A stretch of 10,616 nt of DNA from Acidobacteriaceae bacterium (GTDB taxonomy: Bacteria; Acidobacteriota; Terriglobia; Terriglobales; Acidobacteriaceae). Below the pieces are notes generated by a model, which saw only the letters and a program-made list of their open reading frames with translations, was not told the origin of the DNA and did no database searches. Shown piece by piece: positions 1-6,755 of the stretch (its first letter is position 1; the number at the start of each line of letters is the position of its first letter). Both the position numbers and the translations under genes were made by a program. Location: NCBI GenBank assembly GCA_003133425.1, contig PKXI01000178.1:1-10616 (forward strand), given 5' to 3'.

Positions 1-6
1 CTTCAT
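1..6 (-). CDS. Start of IS3 OrfB (first two codons only)
   Basis: An ATG at 6-4, followed by AAG, overlaps the orfA TGA in an ATGA arrangement and is in the -1 frame relative to orfA. This is where the integrase-core protein OrfB of an IS3 element normally starts. Only Met-Lys is visible, so identity is inferred from position alone. Confidence 0.5.
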
Positions 7-299
7 TTCTGGCCCTTTGCGAAGAACGCCGTCGCTTTTCCCAGGATGTCGCGCTCCATCGTGACTCGCGCCAACTCGGCCCGAAGACGGCTGATCTCCA
101 TCTGTTCGGCACTCACCTGCACCTTACCGCTGGCGCCCTTTAACGTGCCCCCTCGATGCGCCTTGACCCAGTTGTACAAGGTCTGCTCAACCACTCCCAG
201 GCTGCGTGATACCGCCGCCATCGTCTGGCCCGACTCCACAAGTCGAACCGCCTCCTGCTTGAACTCAAGCGTGTAACGACCACGCGTTGCCTTCGTCAT
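3..299 (-). CDS. IS3-family transposase OrfA (HTH_Tnp_1 protein)
   Basis: This is the 98-residue DNA-binding subunit of an IS3-family transposase. In the family, OrfA binds the terminal repeats and is fused to the catalytic DDE protein OrfB by -1 frameshifting. A helix-turn-helix spans about residues 8-48 (RYTLEFKQEAVRLVESG, then SRSLGVVEQTLYNWVKAHR). It is followed by a leucine-zipper-like helix at about 66-95 ending in the family-typical ERDILGKATAFFAKGQK. Length and architecture are normal, so orfA looks intact. A purine-rich AAAGGGA lies upstream of the ATG as a possible ribosome site. The stop overlaps the presumed orfB start as ATGA, and a slippery heptamer lies at 36-42. Whether the element is active depends on orfB, which is outside. 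Confidence 0.9.
   Translation of the reverse strand: MTKATRGRYTLEFKQEAVRLVESGQTMAAVSRSLGVVEQTLYNWVKAHRGGTLKGASGKVQVSAEQMEISRLRAELARVTMERDILGKATAFFAKGQK
36..42 (-). promoter_or_regulatory. Candidate -1 frameshift heptamer in IS orfA
   Basis: On the minus strand the codons CTG GGA AAA contain the heptamer G GGA AAA, which fits the X XXY YYZ rule for -1 slippage. After slipping back one base the frame stays open (Ser-Asp-Gly-Val-Leu-Arg-Lys-Gly-Pro-Glu) and runs into the orfB ATG, so an OrfAB fusion is possible. Many IS3 elements use an A-rich site such as AAAAAAG instead. No downstream stimulatory structure can be judged because the window ends. Confidence 0.45.
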
Positions 300-362
300 C
301 TTCGTGTCCCTTTCGCCATTAAAGCAGCTTGCTATGGGATACGTTTTGCGGGGGCAAGGTCA

Positions 363-387
363 ATCCCACCCATTCCGCAAAATGCGC
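363..387. repeat. Short intergenic repeat, copy 1, cut at the IS end
   Basis: These 25 bp (ATCCCACCCATTCCGC, then AAAATGCGC) are identical to 457-481. The core 376-386 is a small palindrome, CGCA-AAA-TGCG. Identity with copy 2 begins precisely next to the proposed IS terminus. This suggests the IS jumped into a repeat copy and the missing left part lies on the other side of the IS. Confidence 0.75.
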
Positions 388-456
388 TCTATGTTTTCAT
401 GAGTTTTCGTGGACGGGGGATGGGGGCGGAAAAGCTCCCTAGTTGAGGGTTGTGGT

Positions 457-486
457 ATCCCACCCATTCCGCAAAATGCGCGGAAT
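457..486. repeat. Short intergenic repeat, copy 2, with longer hairpin
   Basis: This is the second copy of the 25-bp repeat (457-481). Here the sequence continues so that 466-486 forms a perfect 7-bp inverted repeat, ATTCCGC with GCGGAAT, around a 7-nt centre. The smaller CGCA/TGCG fold inside it is an alternative. It lies 58 bp beyond the stop of the dsbD-like gene and could act as a 3' end structure for it, but there is no T-run. Confidence 0.65.
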
Positions 487-543
487 CGATGGGGCACCCG
501 GCTGTACCGCTGTACGCCAGTATCCGATGGATGACTTCGAAGG

Positions 544-2625
544 TTAACGCCCAGCCTTCGGCAGCTTGGCCAGCGCGCCGAGCACGACGCCTGGGGTGAG
601 CACTTCAGGAAGCATCACGGGGTCGCTCTGGCCGGGAGTGTAGAGGGCGTAGGCGGGAACGCCGCTGCGGCCGAGGGCGGTGAGGGCCTGGGTGATGGCT
701 TCGTCGTGACGCGTCCAGTCGGCCTTCATCAGGACCACGTTTCGAGCCTGAAATGCCTGCTCTACCTCGGACGTCCGCAGGGCTACGCGCTCATTGACCT
801 GGCAGCTCAGGCACCAACTGGCGGTAAAGTCCACAAAGACCGGCTGCCCCGCGCCGAGGGAACGGGTGACTGCCGCTTCCGACCAAGGCTGCCAGAGGCC
901 GGACGACTCGGGTGCAGCGGAAGTTTCCGGCACAGCAGCCAGCTTGCCCGGCGCCAGCACGCTGAGCACGATGACCGCAAGCAAGATAACCGCAGCGACA
1001 ATCGCGGCCCAGCGCTTGGCCGGCCAGCGGCCGAGGAACCACCCGGCAACCGCCAGGAGCAGGAAGCTGGCCAGAAGCGCGGCCAGAAGGCTTGCACCAT
1101 AGGCCCCGGCCAGCACCCATGCCAGCCAGATGACTGTGACAAAGATTGGCACGGAGATGGCCTGGCGCAGCACTTCCATCCACACGCCGGGCTTGGGGAG
1201 CACACGCGTCCACGCGGGCTGCAGGGTCAGGGCGACATAGGGCGCGGCAAGACCAAGGGCCAGCGCCGTAAAGACCACGAAGGTGACAGGAGCCGATTGG
1301 GCCAGCGCATAGGGGATGGCCAACCCCATGAAGGGCGCGGTGCACGGCGTGGCCACCACAACGGCCAGTATGCCGGTGAAAAAACTGCCCGTGTGGCCCT
1401 GCCTGGAAGCCAGAGAACCGCCGGCGCTGGTCAGCGTGAGGCCAATTTCGAACTGACCAGCCAGTGAGAGGCCCATGAAGAACAGGAGCCCGGCCATGAG
1501 CGCCAGAAAGACCGGAGACTGGAACTGGAATCCCCAGCCCAGAGTGGCGCCCGCCGCGCGGAGGCCCAGCAGCACACCCACCAATATCCAGAACGAGACC
1601 ACGATGCCCGCGGCGTAGACGAAACCATGAGCGCGCAATTTATGACGCTCTTCATTGCCGGAGTTGACCAGCGCGAGGCCCTTGAGGAAGAGGACAGGAA
1701 AGACGCAGGGCATGAGGTTGAGGAGCAGGCCGCCCAGAAAGGCCAATGCGGAAGCGTGGAGCAACGCGAGCCACTCGAGCGAGGGCGCGGGAGGGGCCAC
1801 CGTTCCGGGCAGGATGGAAAGCTCAAATGCGCGGCCGCCGGAGAGTTCGAGGACGCCGTTGAGCTGCGCCGGATTTGCGGTCATGCTCGCGTCCTTTGTG
1901 AGGTCGAGCACAAAGCCCCGAGCAGTGGGAGAGATCTTTTGCGGAGCGGGATTGGAGAGAATGTCCTGGTCGGCGGGAAAAAACGCGGCGGTAGATTCGC
2001 GATGGCCGGTTTCGACGCCGAGGCGAAAACCTTCAGGCGTGGGCTGAAAGACGGCCTTGACGCTGGCGGGGAGTGGCGTTGGCAGGGTGCTGGCCAGACG
2101 CTTGACCAGAGCCGCATCTTCACCTGAACCGGAGACTACAGGCGGTCTCGCAGAGGAGAGCTGCAGTGTCGTTTTCAACTCTGCTTTGCCTGGGATGCAG
2201 ACATCGCGGCACACCAGCCAATCGACGTTTGCATCGATGACGGCTTTGCCGTCATTGACTGTGGACGCTACCTCAAACTTCAACGGAAAGAGAACTTCGT
2301 CTTCATAGCCAAAGTCCATCAAGGGGCCGAGGGGCAGGCGCTTTGGCGCGGGGAATTTCATTTCACCGGCAGTTACGCCATCGGGAAGCGTCCAGCGAAT
2401 ATGAGGTGGGCCCCCGGCGTCTCCGGCATTTTTCCAATAGACGTGCCAGCCCGGCTCGAGCTTGAAATACAGGCCGGCGAAGTTGCTGCCGCCGGGGTAG
2501 AGCTGGTCTTCAGGGAAGACCAATTGCACATGCACGTGCGGAGCATCGGCAGAGCTGGAGGCCGCCAGCGCGGGCAGGCCCGCGGCAAAAAACAACATTG
2601 CGAAGATTAAACGGGAAAGGCGCAT
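544..2625 (-). CDS. DsbD/ScsB-like thiol:disulfide interchange protein
   Basis: This membrane reductase passes electrons from the cytoplasm to periplasmic thiol partners. The 693 residues start with a signal peptide (about 1-21, ending PALAA). An N-terminal periplasmic DsbD-alpha/DsbC-like domain (about 30-275) holds a cysteine pair at C139/C143 in VDWLVCRDVC. A transmembrane block of about eight or nine spans (about 283-557) holds the two conserved intramembrane cysteines C307 (NLMPCVFPVL) and C428 (VVVATPCTAPFMG). A C-terminal thioredoxin domain (about 575-690) has the CxxC site C605-LS-C608 in FTASWCLSC and a cis-proline at P657 (SGVPAYAL). All three redox pairs are present, so it should work. 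The long N-domain resembles ScsB more than E. coli DsbD. It stands alone and is divergent from the DUF4160 gene. The start is the ATG directly before the signal peptide; no strong ribosome site is seen. Confidence 0.93.
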   Translation of the reverse strand: MRLSRLIFAMLFFAAGLPALAASSSADAPHVHVQLVFPEDQLYPGGSNFAGLYFKLEPGWHVYWKNAGDAGGPPHIRWTLPDGVTAGEMKFPAPKRLPLGPLMDFGYEDEVLFPLKFEVASTVNDGKAVIDANVDWLVCRDVCIPGKAELKTTLQLSSARPPVVSGSGEDAALVKRLASTLPTPLPASVKAVFQPTPEGFRLGVETGHRESTAAFFPADQDILSNPAPQKISPTARGFVLDLTKDASMTANPAQLNGVLELSGGRAFELSILPGTVAPPAPSLEWLALLHASALAFLGGLLLNLMPCVFPVLFLKGLALVNSGNEERHKLRAHGFVYAAGIVVSFWILVGVLLGLRAAGATLGWGFQFQSPVFLALMAGLLFFMGLSLAGQFEIGLTLTSAGGSLASRQGHTGSFFTGILAVVVATPCTAPFMGLAIPYALAQSAPVTFVVFTALALGLAAPYVALTLQPAWTRVLPKPGVWMEVLRQAISVPIFVTVIWLAWVLAGAYGASLLAALLASFLLLAVAGWFLGRWPAKRWAAIVAAVILLAVIVLSVLAPGKLAAVPETSAAPESSGLWQPWSEAAVTRSLGAGQPVFVDFTASWCLSCQVNERVALRTSEVEQAFQARNVVLMKADWTRHDEAITQALTALGRSGVPAYALYTPGQSDPVMLPEVLTPGVVLGALAKLPKAGR

Positions 2626-2782
2626 GGCGGGTGGAAGGGCCGACTCCTCACTGTTGGATCTAGTTTATCGGACGAAGGTTACAGAAGGTGGGTCGGACAA
2701 CAGCCAGGAGCCAGTCCGTAATCCCATTGCCGGCTTTCGAAAGAGCCAACCACAGCCTGGAGAAGTTGCTACAGTTAGAGCC

Positions 2783-3025
2783 ATGCCGACCGTCTTTGTG
2801 TATCGCGGGTTCAGGTTCTTCTTTTACTCCAATGAGGGAACCCCGCGCGAACCGCTTCATATTCACGTCGAGAAAGACGACATGGAGGCGAAATTCTGGC
2901 TGGAACCGGAAGTCAGGGTGGCCTACAATGATGGTTACGACGCCCGCGCTCTTCGCGAGTTGCTGGAAATCGTGGAAATCAACAAAGACCGCATCCAGAG
3001 GGCTTGGGATGAATTCTTCGGCTAA
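2783..3025 (+). CDS. DUF4160 domain protein
   Basis: This is an 80-residue soluble protein recognisable as DUF4160: MPTVFVYRGFRFFFYSNEG, then PLHIHVEK, an AKFWLEP segment and a C-terminal helix ending in QRAWDEFFG. The reading frame stays open upstream to 2624, but that extension has no family similarity and runs into the dsbD-like start, so I place the start at the ATG at 2783. The gene overlaps the following DUF2442 gene by 17 bp, which implies translational coupling. The family has no settled biochemical function. Adjacent DUF4160 and DUF2442 genes recur in bacteria and have been suspected to be a toxin-antitoxin-like pair. That role is inference here. Confidence 0.85.
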   Translation: MPTVFVYRGFRFFFYSNEGTPREPLHIHVEKDDMEAKFWLEPEVRVAYNDGYDARALRELLEIVEINKDRIQRAWDEFFG

Positions 3026-3266
3026 AGCGACACGCGTGCATTTCGACCCGGACAGTATGTGGGTCGATCTAAGCGACGGCAGAATCATTGGCGTCCCGCT
3101 GGCTTGGTTTCCCAGGCTTCTTCGCGCCACTGAAGAGCAGCGTCAGCAGGTTCGAGTCACGAGCCGCGGGCTCCATTGGGAAGCTCTCAATGAGGACATT
3201 TCCATAGCCGGTCTGTTGGCAGGCGAGGGCGATCAAACGACCAGTCAAAAAACGTTTGCAGCTTGA
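3009..3266 (+). CDS. DUF2442 domain protein
   Basis: This is an 85-residue protein of the DUF2442 family. Characteristic parts are DLSDGRIIGVPLAWFPRL (about 20-37), the charged helix RATEEQRQQ, and the C-terminal LHWEALNEDISIAGLLAG (about 55-72). The ATG at 3009 lies inside the end of the DUF4160 gene, 17 bp before that stop. The frame is open further upstream, but that stretch is only the shadow of the DUF4160 gene. The tail after residue 72 (EGDQTTSQKTFAA) is not conserved. The gene ends 14 bp from the convergent stop of the CoA-binding gene. Function is unknown; it is probably the partner of the preceding protein. Confidence 0.85.
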   Translation: MNSSAKATRVHFDPDSMWVDLSDGRIIGVPLAWFPRLLRATEEQRQQVRVTSRGLHWEALNEDISIAGLLAGEGDQTTSQKTFAA

Positions 3267-3280
3267 CGCAATCCTCCGCT

Positions 3281-3721
3281 TTACCGTTGTAAATCAGGTC
3301 TGGCAGCGTGCTCGCGAAAGATGCAGTCGTCCTGGATGCATTTGACGCCGGCGGCACGGGCGCGGGCTATGGCTTCCTCGTGGATCACTTCGTCCTGTAA
3401 CCAGATGTAGGGAATGCCGAGGCGGATCACGTCGTCAACGATGGGCGGAACGTGTTCTGAAGAGCGGAAGACGTCGACGAGGTCGATACCGGAACCGGTC
3501 TGCTGGCGGGCGGCGGTCTGGGCTGCGTCGAGGTCGGGATAGCAGGGCTGGCCGAGAATCTGAGTGAGCGCGGGATTTACGGGGAAGACCTGGTAGCCGT
3601 TGGCCGCCAGATAGCGGCCGATGTTGTGGCTGGCGCGCCAGGTTTTGTCGCTCATGCCGACGACGGCGATGGTCTTGGCGGTGCGGAGCATTTCGTCGAT
3701 GATTTTGGGATCGCTGGACAT
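3281..3721 (-). CDS. CoA-binding protein, YccU/CoA_binding_2 family
   Basis: This is a 146-residue Rossmann-fold protein of the CoA_binding_2 (YccU-like) family, related to the CoA-binding domain of succinyl-CoA synthetase. Visible landmarks are the nucleotide-loop strand TIAVVGMSDKTWRASHNIG (about 17-35), the strand YQVFPVNPAL (about 43-52), DLVDVFRSSEHVPPIVDD (about 80-97), IPYIWLQDEV (about 103-112), and the C-terminal CIQDDCIFREH (about 128-138). Its length is that of a full single-domain member. The cellular role of these proteins is poorly defined. AGGAAATG lies upstream of the ATG as a modest ribosome site. It is downstream of prfB on the same strand, separated by 124 bp with a hairpin, so read-through is possible but not shown. 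Confidence 0.88.
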   Translation of the reverse strand: MSSDPKIIDEMLRTAKTIAVVGMSDKTWRASHNIGRYLAANGYQVFPVNPALTQILGQPCYPDLDAAQTAARQQTGSGIDLVDVFRSSEHVPPIVDDVIRLGIPYIWLQDEVIHEEAIARARAAGVKCIQDDCIFREHAARPDLQR

Positions 3722-3759
3722 GGTTTCATTTCCTATGCGGGCCGGAGACCAGCACGACA

Positions 3760-3777
3760 GCCGGCCTGGAGGCCGGC
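3760..3777. repeat. Perfect 8-bp palindrome GCCGGCCT-GG-AGGCCGGC
   Basis: This is an inverted repeat with 8-bp arms around a 2-nt centre, in the 124-bp spacer between prfB and the CoA-binding gene. It lies 69 bp past the prfB stop. It might form a 3' end structure for prfB, but no T-run follows on the minus strand. Its centre (CT-GG-AG) has the same form as the palindromes at 9549-9677. Confidence 0.65.
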
Positions 3778-3803
3778 GCTACTTACTGTTCATTGGCGCC
3801 ACT

Positions 3804-3823
3804 CTTCTCTTCGCTTCTCTTCT
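3804..3823. repeat. Tandem 10-bp CT-rich repeat
   Basis: CTTCTCTTCG at 3804-3813 is followed by CTTCTCTTCT at 3814-3823, nine of ten bases identical. The surrounding tract (about 3800-3825) is pure pyrimidine except for one G and the flanks. On the prfB strand it is GA-rich and begins about 20 nt after the prfB stop. Confidence 0.5.
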
Positions 3824-3845
3824 TTGCGCGCTACTCCTGGGCAAA

Positions 3846-5028
3846 CTACACGTCGAGATCGTCGTCGGCTTCGGTGGCGGCTACGGCTGTGCCGCGGCGT
3901 TTGGCGAGCAGATAGCCGCGCAGGAATGGTTCGAGGTAGCCGTCGAGCACCTTGTCTACGTCGCCTACTTCGACCTTGGTGCGGTGGTCCTTGGCGATGC
4001 GGTAGGGCTGCAGGACGTAGGATCGGATCTGCGAACCGAAGTTGATTTCGAGCTTCGAATCTTCAAGCTTCTTGCTGACGGCGCGCTTTTTTTCGAGCTC
4101 GTATTCATAGAGCCGCGAACGGAGCATCTTCATGGCCTTATCGCGATTTTTATGCTGGGAGCGCTCGTTCTGACATTGCACTACGATGCCGGTGGGGAGG
4201 TGAGTCATACGCACGGCGGAGTCGGTGGTGTTGACGTGCTGGCCGCCCTTGCCGCCGGAGCGGTAGGTGTCGATGCGCAGGTCTTCGAGCTTTAGGTCTA
4301 CATGGATGGACTCGTCGATTTCAGGCGAGACATAGACCGATGCGAACGAAGTGTGGCGGCGCTTGGCGGAGTCGAAGGGCGAGATACGGACGAGGCGGTG
4401 GACGCCGCTTTCGCCTGCGAGCTGGCCGAAGGCGTACTCGCCGGTGATGGTGAAGGTGGCGGACTTGATGCCGGCTTCTTCGCCGTCCTGGTAGTCGTTC
4501 ATTTCGGTTTTGAAGCCCTGCTGCTCGGCCCAGCGCAGGTACATGCGCATGAGCATCTCGGCCCAGTCCTGGCTTTCTGTGCCGCCGGCGCCGGGATGCA
4601 CGGTGACGATGGCGTTGAGCGGATCGGCTTCGCTGGAGAGCATGGTGCGGGCTTCGAGAGCTTCATTGAAGGCGGAGAGAGCCTTGATGTCACGTTCGAG
4701 ATCTGCGAGCACGTCTTCGCCTTCGCGGGCCAGTTCGAAATAGGCTTCGATGTCGCCGGCGCGGCGTACGAGCTCTTCATCGTCGGCGACGAGGTTTTCA
4801 AGGCGCTTGCGATCGCGCATGATGGGCTTGGATCCACCTCCCGGACTAAGACCTGTCCGCGGGGACCCCGGTTTCGCGGCGGGGTCGTTCCAGAGGGCTG
4901 GATCGGCGAGTTTCTTTTCTATGTCGGCGAGTTCCCTGCGGATGCGAGCAGGGTCAAAGATACTCCCGCAGGTCGCGAACCTGGTCGCGGACGGGAGCAT
5001 AAGCGAATTCGAGATCGTTTAACGACAT
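3846..5028 (-). CDS. prfB: Peptide chain release factor 2, made by programmed +1 frameshift
   Basis: RF2 recognises UGA/UAA stop codons and triggers peptide release on the ribosome. The gene is in two frames. ATG at 5028 gives 24 residues ending RDLREYL, then TGA at 4956-4954. A +1 shift at CTT TGA C continues with Asp-Pro-Ala-Arg, giving about 393 residues. The anticodon-mimic SPF is at about 216-218 and the catalytic GGQ (SGGKGGQHVNTT) at about 261-263, so the factor looks functional. The first reading frame matches the conserved RF2 N-terminus; the ATG at 5000 would give an unrelated N-terminus and is rejected. Two oddities stand out: an insertion of about 14 residues (near 51-66) relative to E. 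coli RF2, and an acidic C-terminal tail (TEADDDLDV). It starts 9 nt after the lnt stop, so the two are likely one transcript. Confidence 0.95.
4953..4968 (-). promoter_or_regulatory. prfB programmed +1 frameshift site
   Basis: On the minus strand the site reads CGG GAG TAT CTT TGA C. It has the slippery CTT, the in-frame UGA followed by C (a weak termination context), and a Shine-Dalgarno-like GGGAG just upstream, as in the E. coli site with its AGGGGG and CTT TGA C. In known cases scarce RF2 makes the ribosome pause at UGA and slip +1, which autoregulates RF2 level. Skipping the T gives GAC and enters the main frame. Seen directly in sequence; the mechanism is inferred from homology. Confidence 0.93.
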
Positions 5029-5037
5029 GCTTTGCTC

Positions 5038-6735
5038 TTATGACCTGACTTTGTTTGGACTTTTTTGGGCGGAGACGAATTTGCCCAGGATGCTTCTTGC
5101 AGCCCAGGCAACTATCCCCAAACCAAGTATGGCACAAAGCCATGCGAAGACGTCGCCGTACGCGGTGTAGAAGGTGATGTCGTCGCGGAAGCCGTATCCG
5201 GCGGGCAGTGCATCGGTCTGGTGGCGGGGAATGCTCTGGCGCACGCGGCCGTAGGGGTCGATGGCCGCGGTGACGCCGTTGTTGGTGTCGCGGAGAATCC
5301 AGCGGCGGTTTTCGATGGCACGCATGCGCGCCATATTCAGGTGCTGCCACGGGGCGCTGGTGTCGCCGTACCATCCGTCATCGCTGATGTTGACGAGCAC
5401 CTCTGCGCCGAGGCGCGCAAACTGACGGACCTCGTCGGCGAAGACGGCCTCATAGCAGATGAAAACTCCGTAGCGATGGCTCTCGCCGTTCTGAGTGGAG
5501 AGACGGAAGACTTTGCGGTCGTCTCCGGGCGTGAACTTGGAGACTTTTCCGGTGAGTTTGCGGGCAAAGAAGAGGAGGCGGCTGAAGGGAACGTATTCGC
5601 CGAAGGGGACGAGGTGGATTTTGTCGTAGCGGCCCACGCGCGCGCCGTCGGGGCTTACAACGAGCGCGGAGTTGTACTCCTGCCAGTCACTGGTTTCGGC
5701 GGAAAAGGTCATGCCGATGTTGCCGACTACGAGCGGCGCGGAGTTTGCATGAGCGAGGCCGATGAGGGCTTTCTGGAAGCGGGCGTCGTCTTCGAAAAAC
5801 GGCGCGGGGGATTCCGGCCAAGCAATCAGATCGGGATGCGTGGGATAGGGCGGGCAGACGATTTCGCCGGATGGAGCACCGGTTTGCGGAATTCCGGCGA
5901 TGTAGGTCTTACACAGCTCGGCGGCGAGTTTGGAGAAGTTGGCGATGTGGCCGTCCCACTCGCCGGCACCCATCCAGAGGCTGGAGCCGGAGACATCGAG
6001 ATTGGGCTGAATGAGCACGGCGGTGGCTGTGGCGGCGGGGCGGGGCGGGTTGAGGAGGATGCCGGATGTGGCGGCGAGAGCGAGGACTACGCCGGCTATT
6101 CCGCAGAGGCGCTGACGCGAAGAGCGGTCGAGCACGAGGCCCGCGGCGATGAGCGCGTTGACGGCTACGAGCAAGAAGCTGATGCCGTAGACGCCGGTCC
6201 AGGGAGCGAGCTGATTGATGAGCGCGTTGTCTACCTGCGAGTAGCCTAGCTGGTCCCAGGGCACGGAGGTTATGCGGGAGGCAGCGAGTTCCAGACCAGC
6301 CCAGAAGATCGGCGCGGCGGACAGCGCGAGGGCGGTGCTGCCGGTGGCCTTTCGCAGGAGCGCGATGGCCAGGCCAAAGAGGCCGAAATAGAGGCCAAGG
6401 ACCAGGCTGTATCCAATGAGCAGCAGCGTGGGAGCAAGCGAGGGCATGTCGCCGTACTGCATCATGGTGTCGCGGATCCAGTAGCAGTTGCCGATGTACC
6501 AGAGGACGCCGCAGACGTAGGCGAGCAGGAAGGCGCGGCGGAGGGGACGGGGTTCGCCGGATTTTGCTGCCGAGAGAATTGCCCAGAGCAGCGGAACCAT
6601 ACCGAACCACGCGAAGACCGATCGCCAGACAGGCAGTGGTCCAGCGAGCGGAAAGGGCAGTTCGAGCAGGCCGGCGGATAAGGCGGCTGCGGCCCACAAC
6701 TTCCAGGCGCCTGACGATGAAGATGATCGCTGCAT
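5038..6735 (-). CDS. lnt: Apolipoprotein N-acyltransferase
   Basis: Lnt adds the third acyl chain to the N-terminal cysteine of lipoproteins in the inner membrane. The 565 residues comprise an N-terminal block of several membrane spans (about 10-230), a nitrilase-like periplasmic domain (about 235-510) and a final C-terminal span (about 525-547). The catalytic triad is visible: E308 in IAWPESPAPF, K372 in YDKIHLVPFGEYVPF, and C427 in GVFICYEAVF. Spacing is close to that of the E. coli enzyme (E267, K335, C387). It is somewhat longer than E. coli Lnt, partly through a loop at about 276-300. Start is the ATG at 6735. A TGCTATAAA element lies just upstream. It is followed by prfB after 9 nt. Presence of Lnt fits a diderm envelope. 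Confidence 0.93.
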   Translation of the reverse strand: MQRSSSSSGAWKLWAAAALSAGLLELPFPLAGPLPVWRSVFAWFGMVPLLWAILSAAKSGEPRPLRRAFLLAYVCGVLWYIGNCYWIRDTMMQYGDMPSLAPTLLLIGYSLVLGLYFGLFGLAIALLRKATGSTALALSAAPIFWAGLELAASRITSVPWDQLGYSQVDNALINQLAPWTGVYGISFLLVAVNALIAAGLVLDRSSRQRLCGIAGVVLALAATSGILLNPPRPAATATAVLIQPNLDVSGSSLWMGAGEWDGHIANFSKLAAELCKTYIAGIPQTGAPSGEIVCPPYPTHPDLIAWPESPAPFFEDDARFQKALIGLAHANSAPLVVGNIGMTFSAETSDWQEYNSALVVSPDGARVGRYDKIHLVPFGEYVPFSRLLFFARKLTGKVSKFTPGDDRKVFRLSTQNGESHRYGVFICYEAVFADEVRQFARLGAEVLVNISDDGWYGDTSAPWQHLNMARMRAIENRRWILRDTNNGVTAAIDPYGRVRQSIPRHQTDALPAGYGFRDDITFYTAYGDVFAWLCAILGLGIVAWAARSILGKFVSAQKSPNKVRS

Positions 6736-6746
6736 ACTGGGCCGAG

Positions 6747-6755
6747 TTTATAGCA
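6747..6755 (-). promoter_or_regulatory. Possible extended -10 promoter of lnt-prfB
   Basis: On the minus strand, TGCTATAAA fits the extended -10 form TGnTATAAT in all but one base. No good -35 is seen 16-18 bp upstream, which extended -10 promoters can lack. Initiation about 7 nt downstream would leave a leader of only about 5 nt before the lnt ATG. Inference from motif only. Confidence 0.4.

Larger units (their letters stand above)
1..362 (-). mobile_element. Left end of an IS3-family insertion sequence (partial)
   Basis: This is the upstream end of an IS3-family element transcribed leftwards; the rest lies outside the window. Read on the minus strand, the sequence from 362 begins TGACCTTGCCCCCGCAAAAC, a TG-start, C-rich terminus like the terminal inverted repeats of many IS3 members. 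It lies 63 bp before the orfA start, a normal leader length for the family. The boundary is supported independently. A 25-bp chromosomal repeat starts at 363 and matches a second copy at 457-481, and identity stops exactly at 362/363. The family assignment comes from OrfA. The other end, the matching inverted repeat and the target-site duplication cannot be seen here. Confidence 0.75.

Noticed and set aside
706..1467. Plus-strand open frame opposite the DsbD-like gene
   Set aside because: It is Arg/Gly/Gln/His-rich with no domain; the opposite strand has all DsbD motifs.
2624..2782. N-terminal extension of the DUF4160 frame
   Set aside because: It overlaps the divergent dsbD-like start and has no family similarity; the ATG at 2783 gives the expected protein.
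2688..3008. N-terminal extension of the DUF2442 frame
   Set aside because: The DUF2442 family starts near 3009; the upstream part overlaps DUF4160 in another frame and is not similar to anything.
4957..5000. ATG at 5000 as the prfB start
   Set aside because: It gives a non-homologous N-terminus (MLPSATRFATCGSIF); the recoded start at 5028 gives an RF2-like one.
4302..5048. Plus-strand open frame opposite prfB
   Set aside because: It has a low-complexity Gly/Ala/Asp/Phe composition typical of an antisense shadow and no family similarity.
5065..6249. Long open frame on the plus strand (394 codons) opposite lnt
   Set aside because: It is antisense to a gene with a complete catalytic triad, has no recognisable domain, and reflects high GC third positions of lnt.
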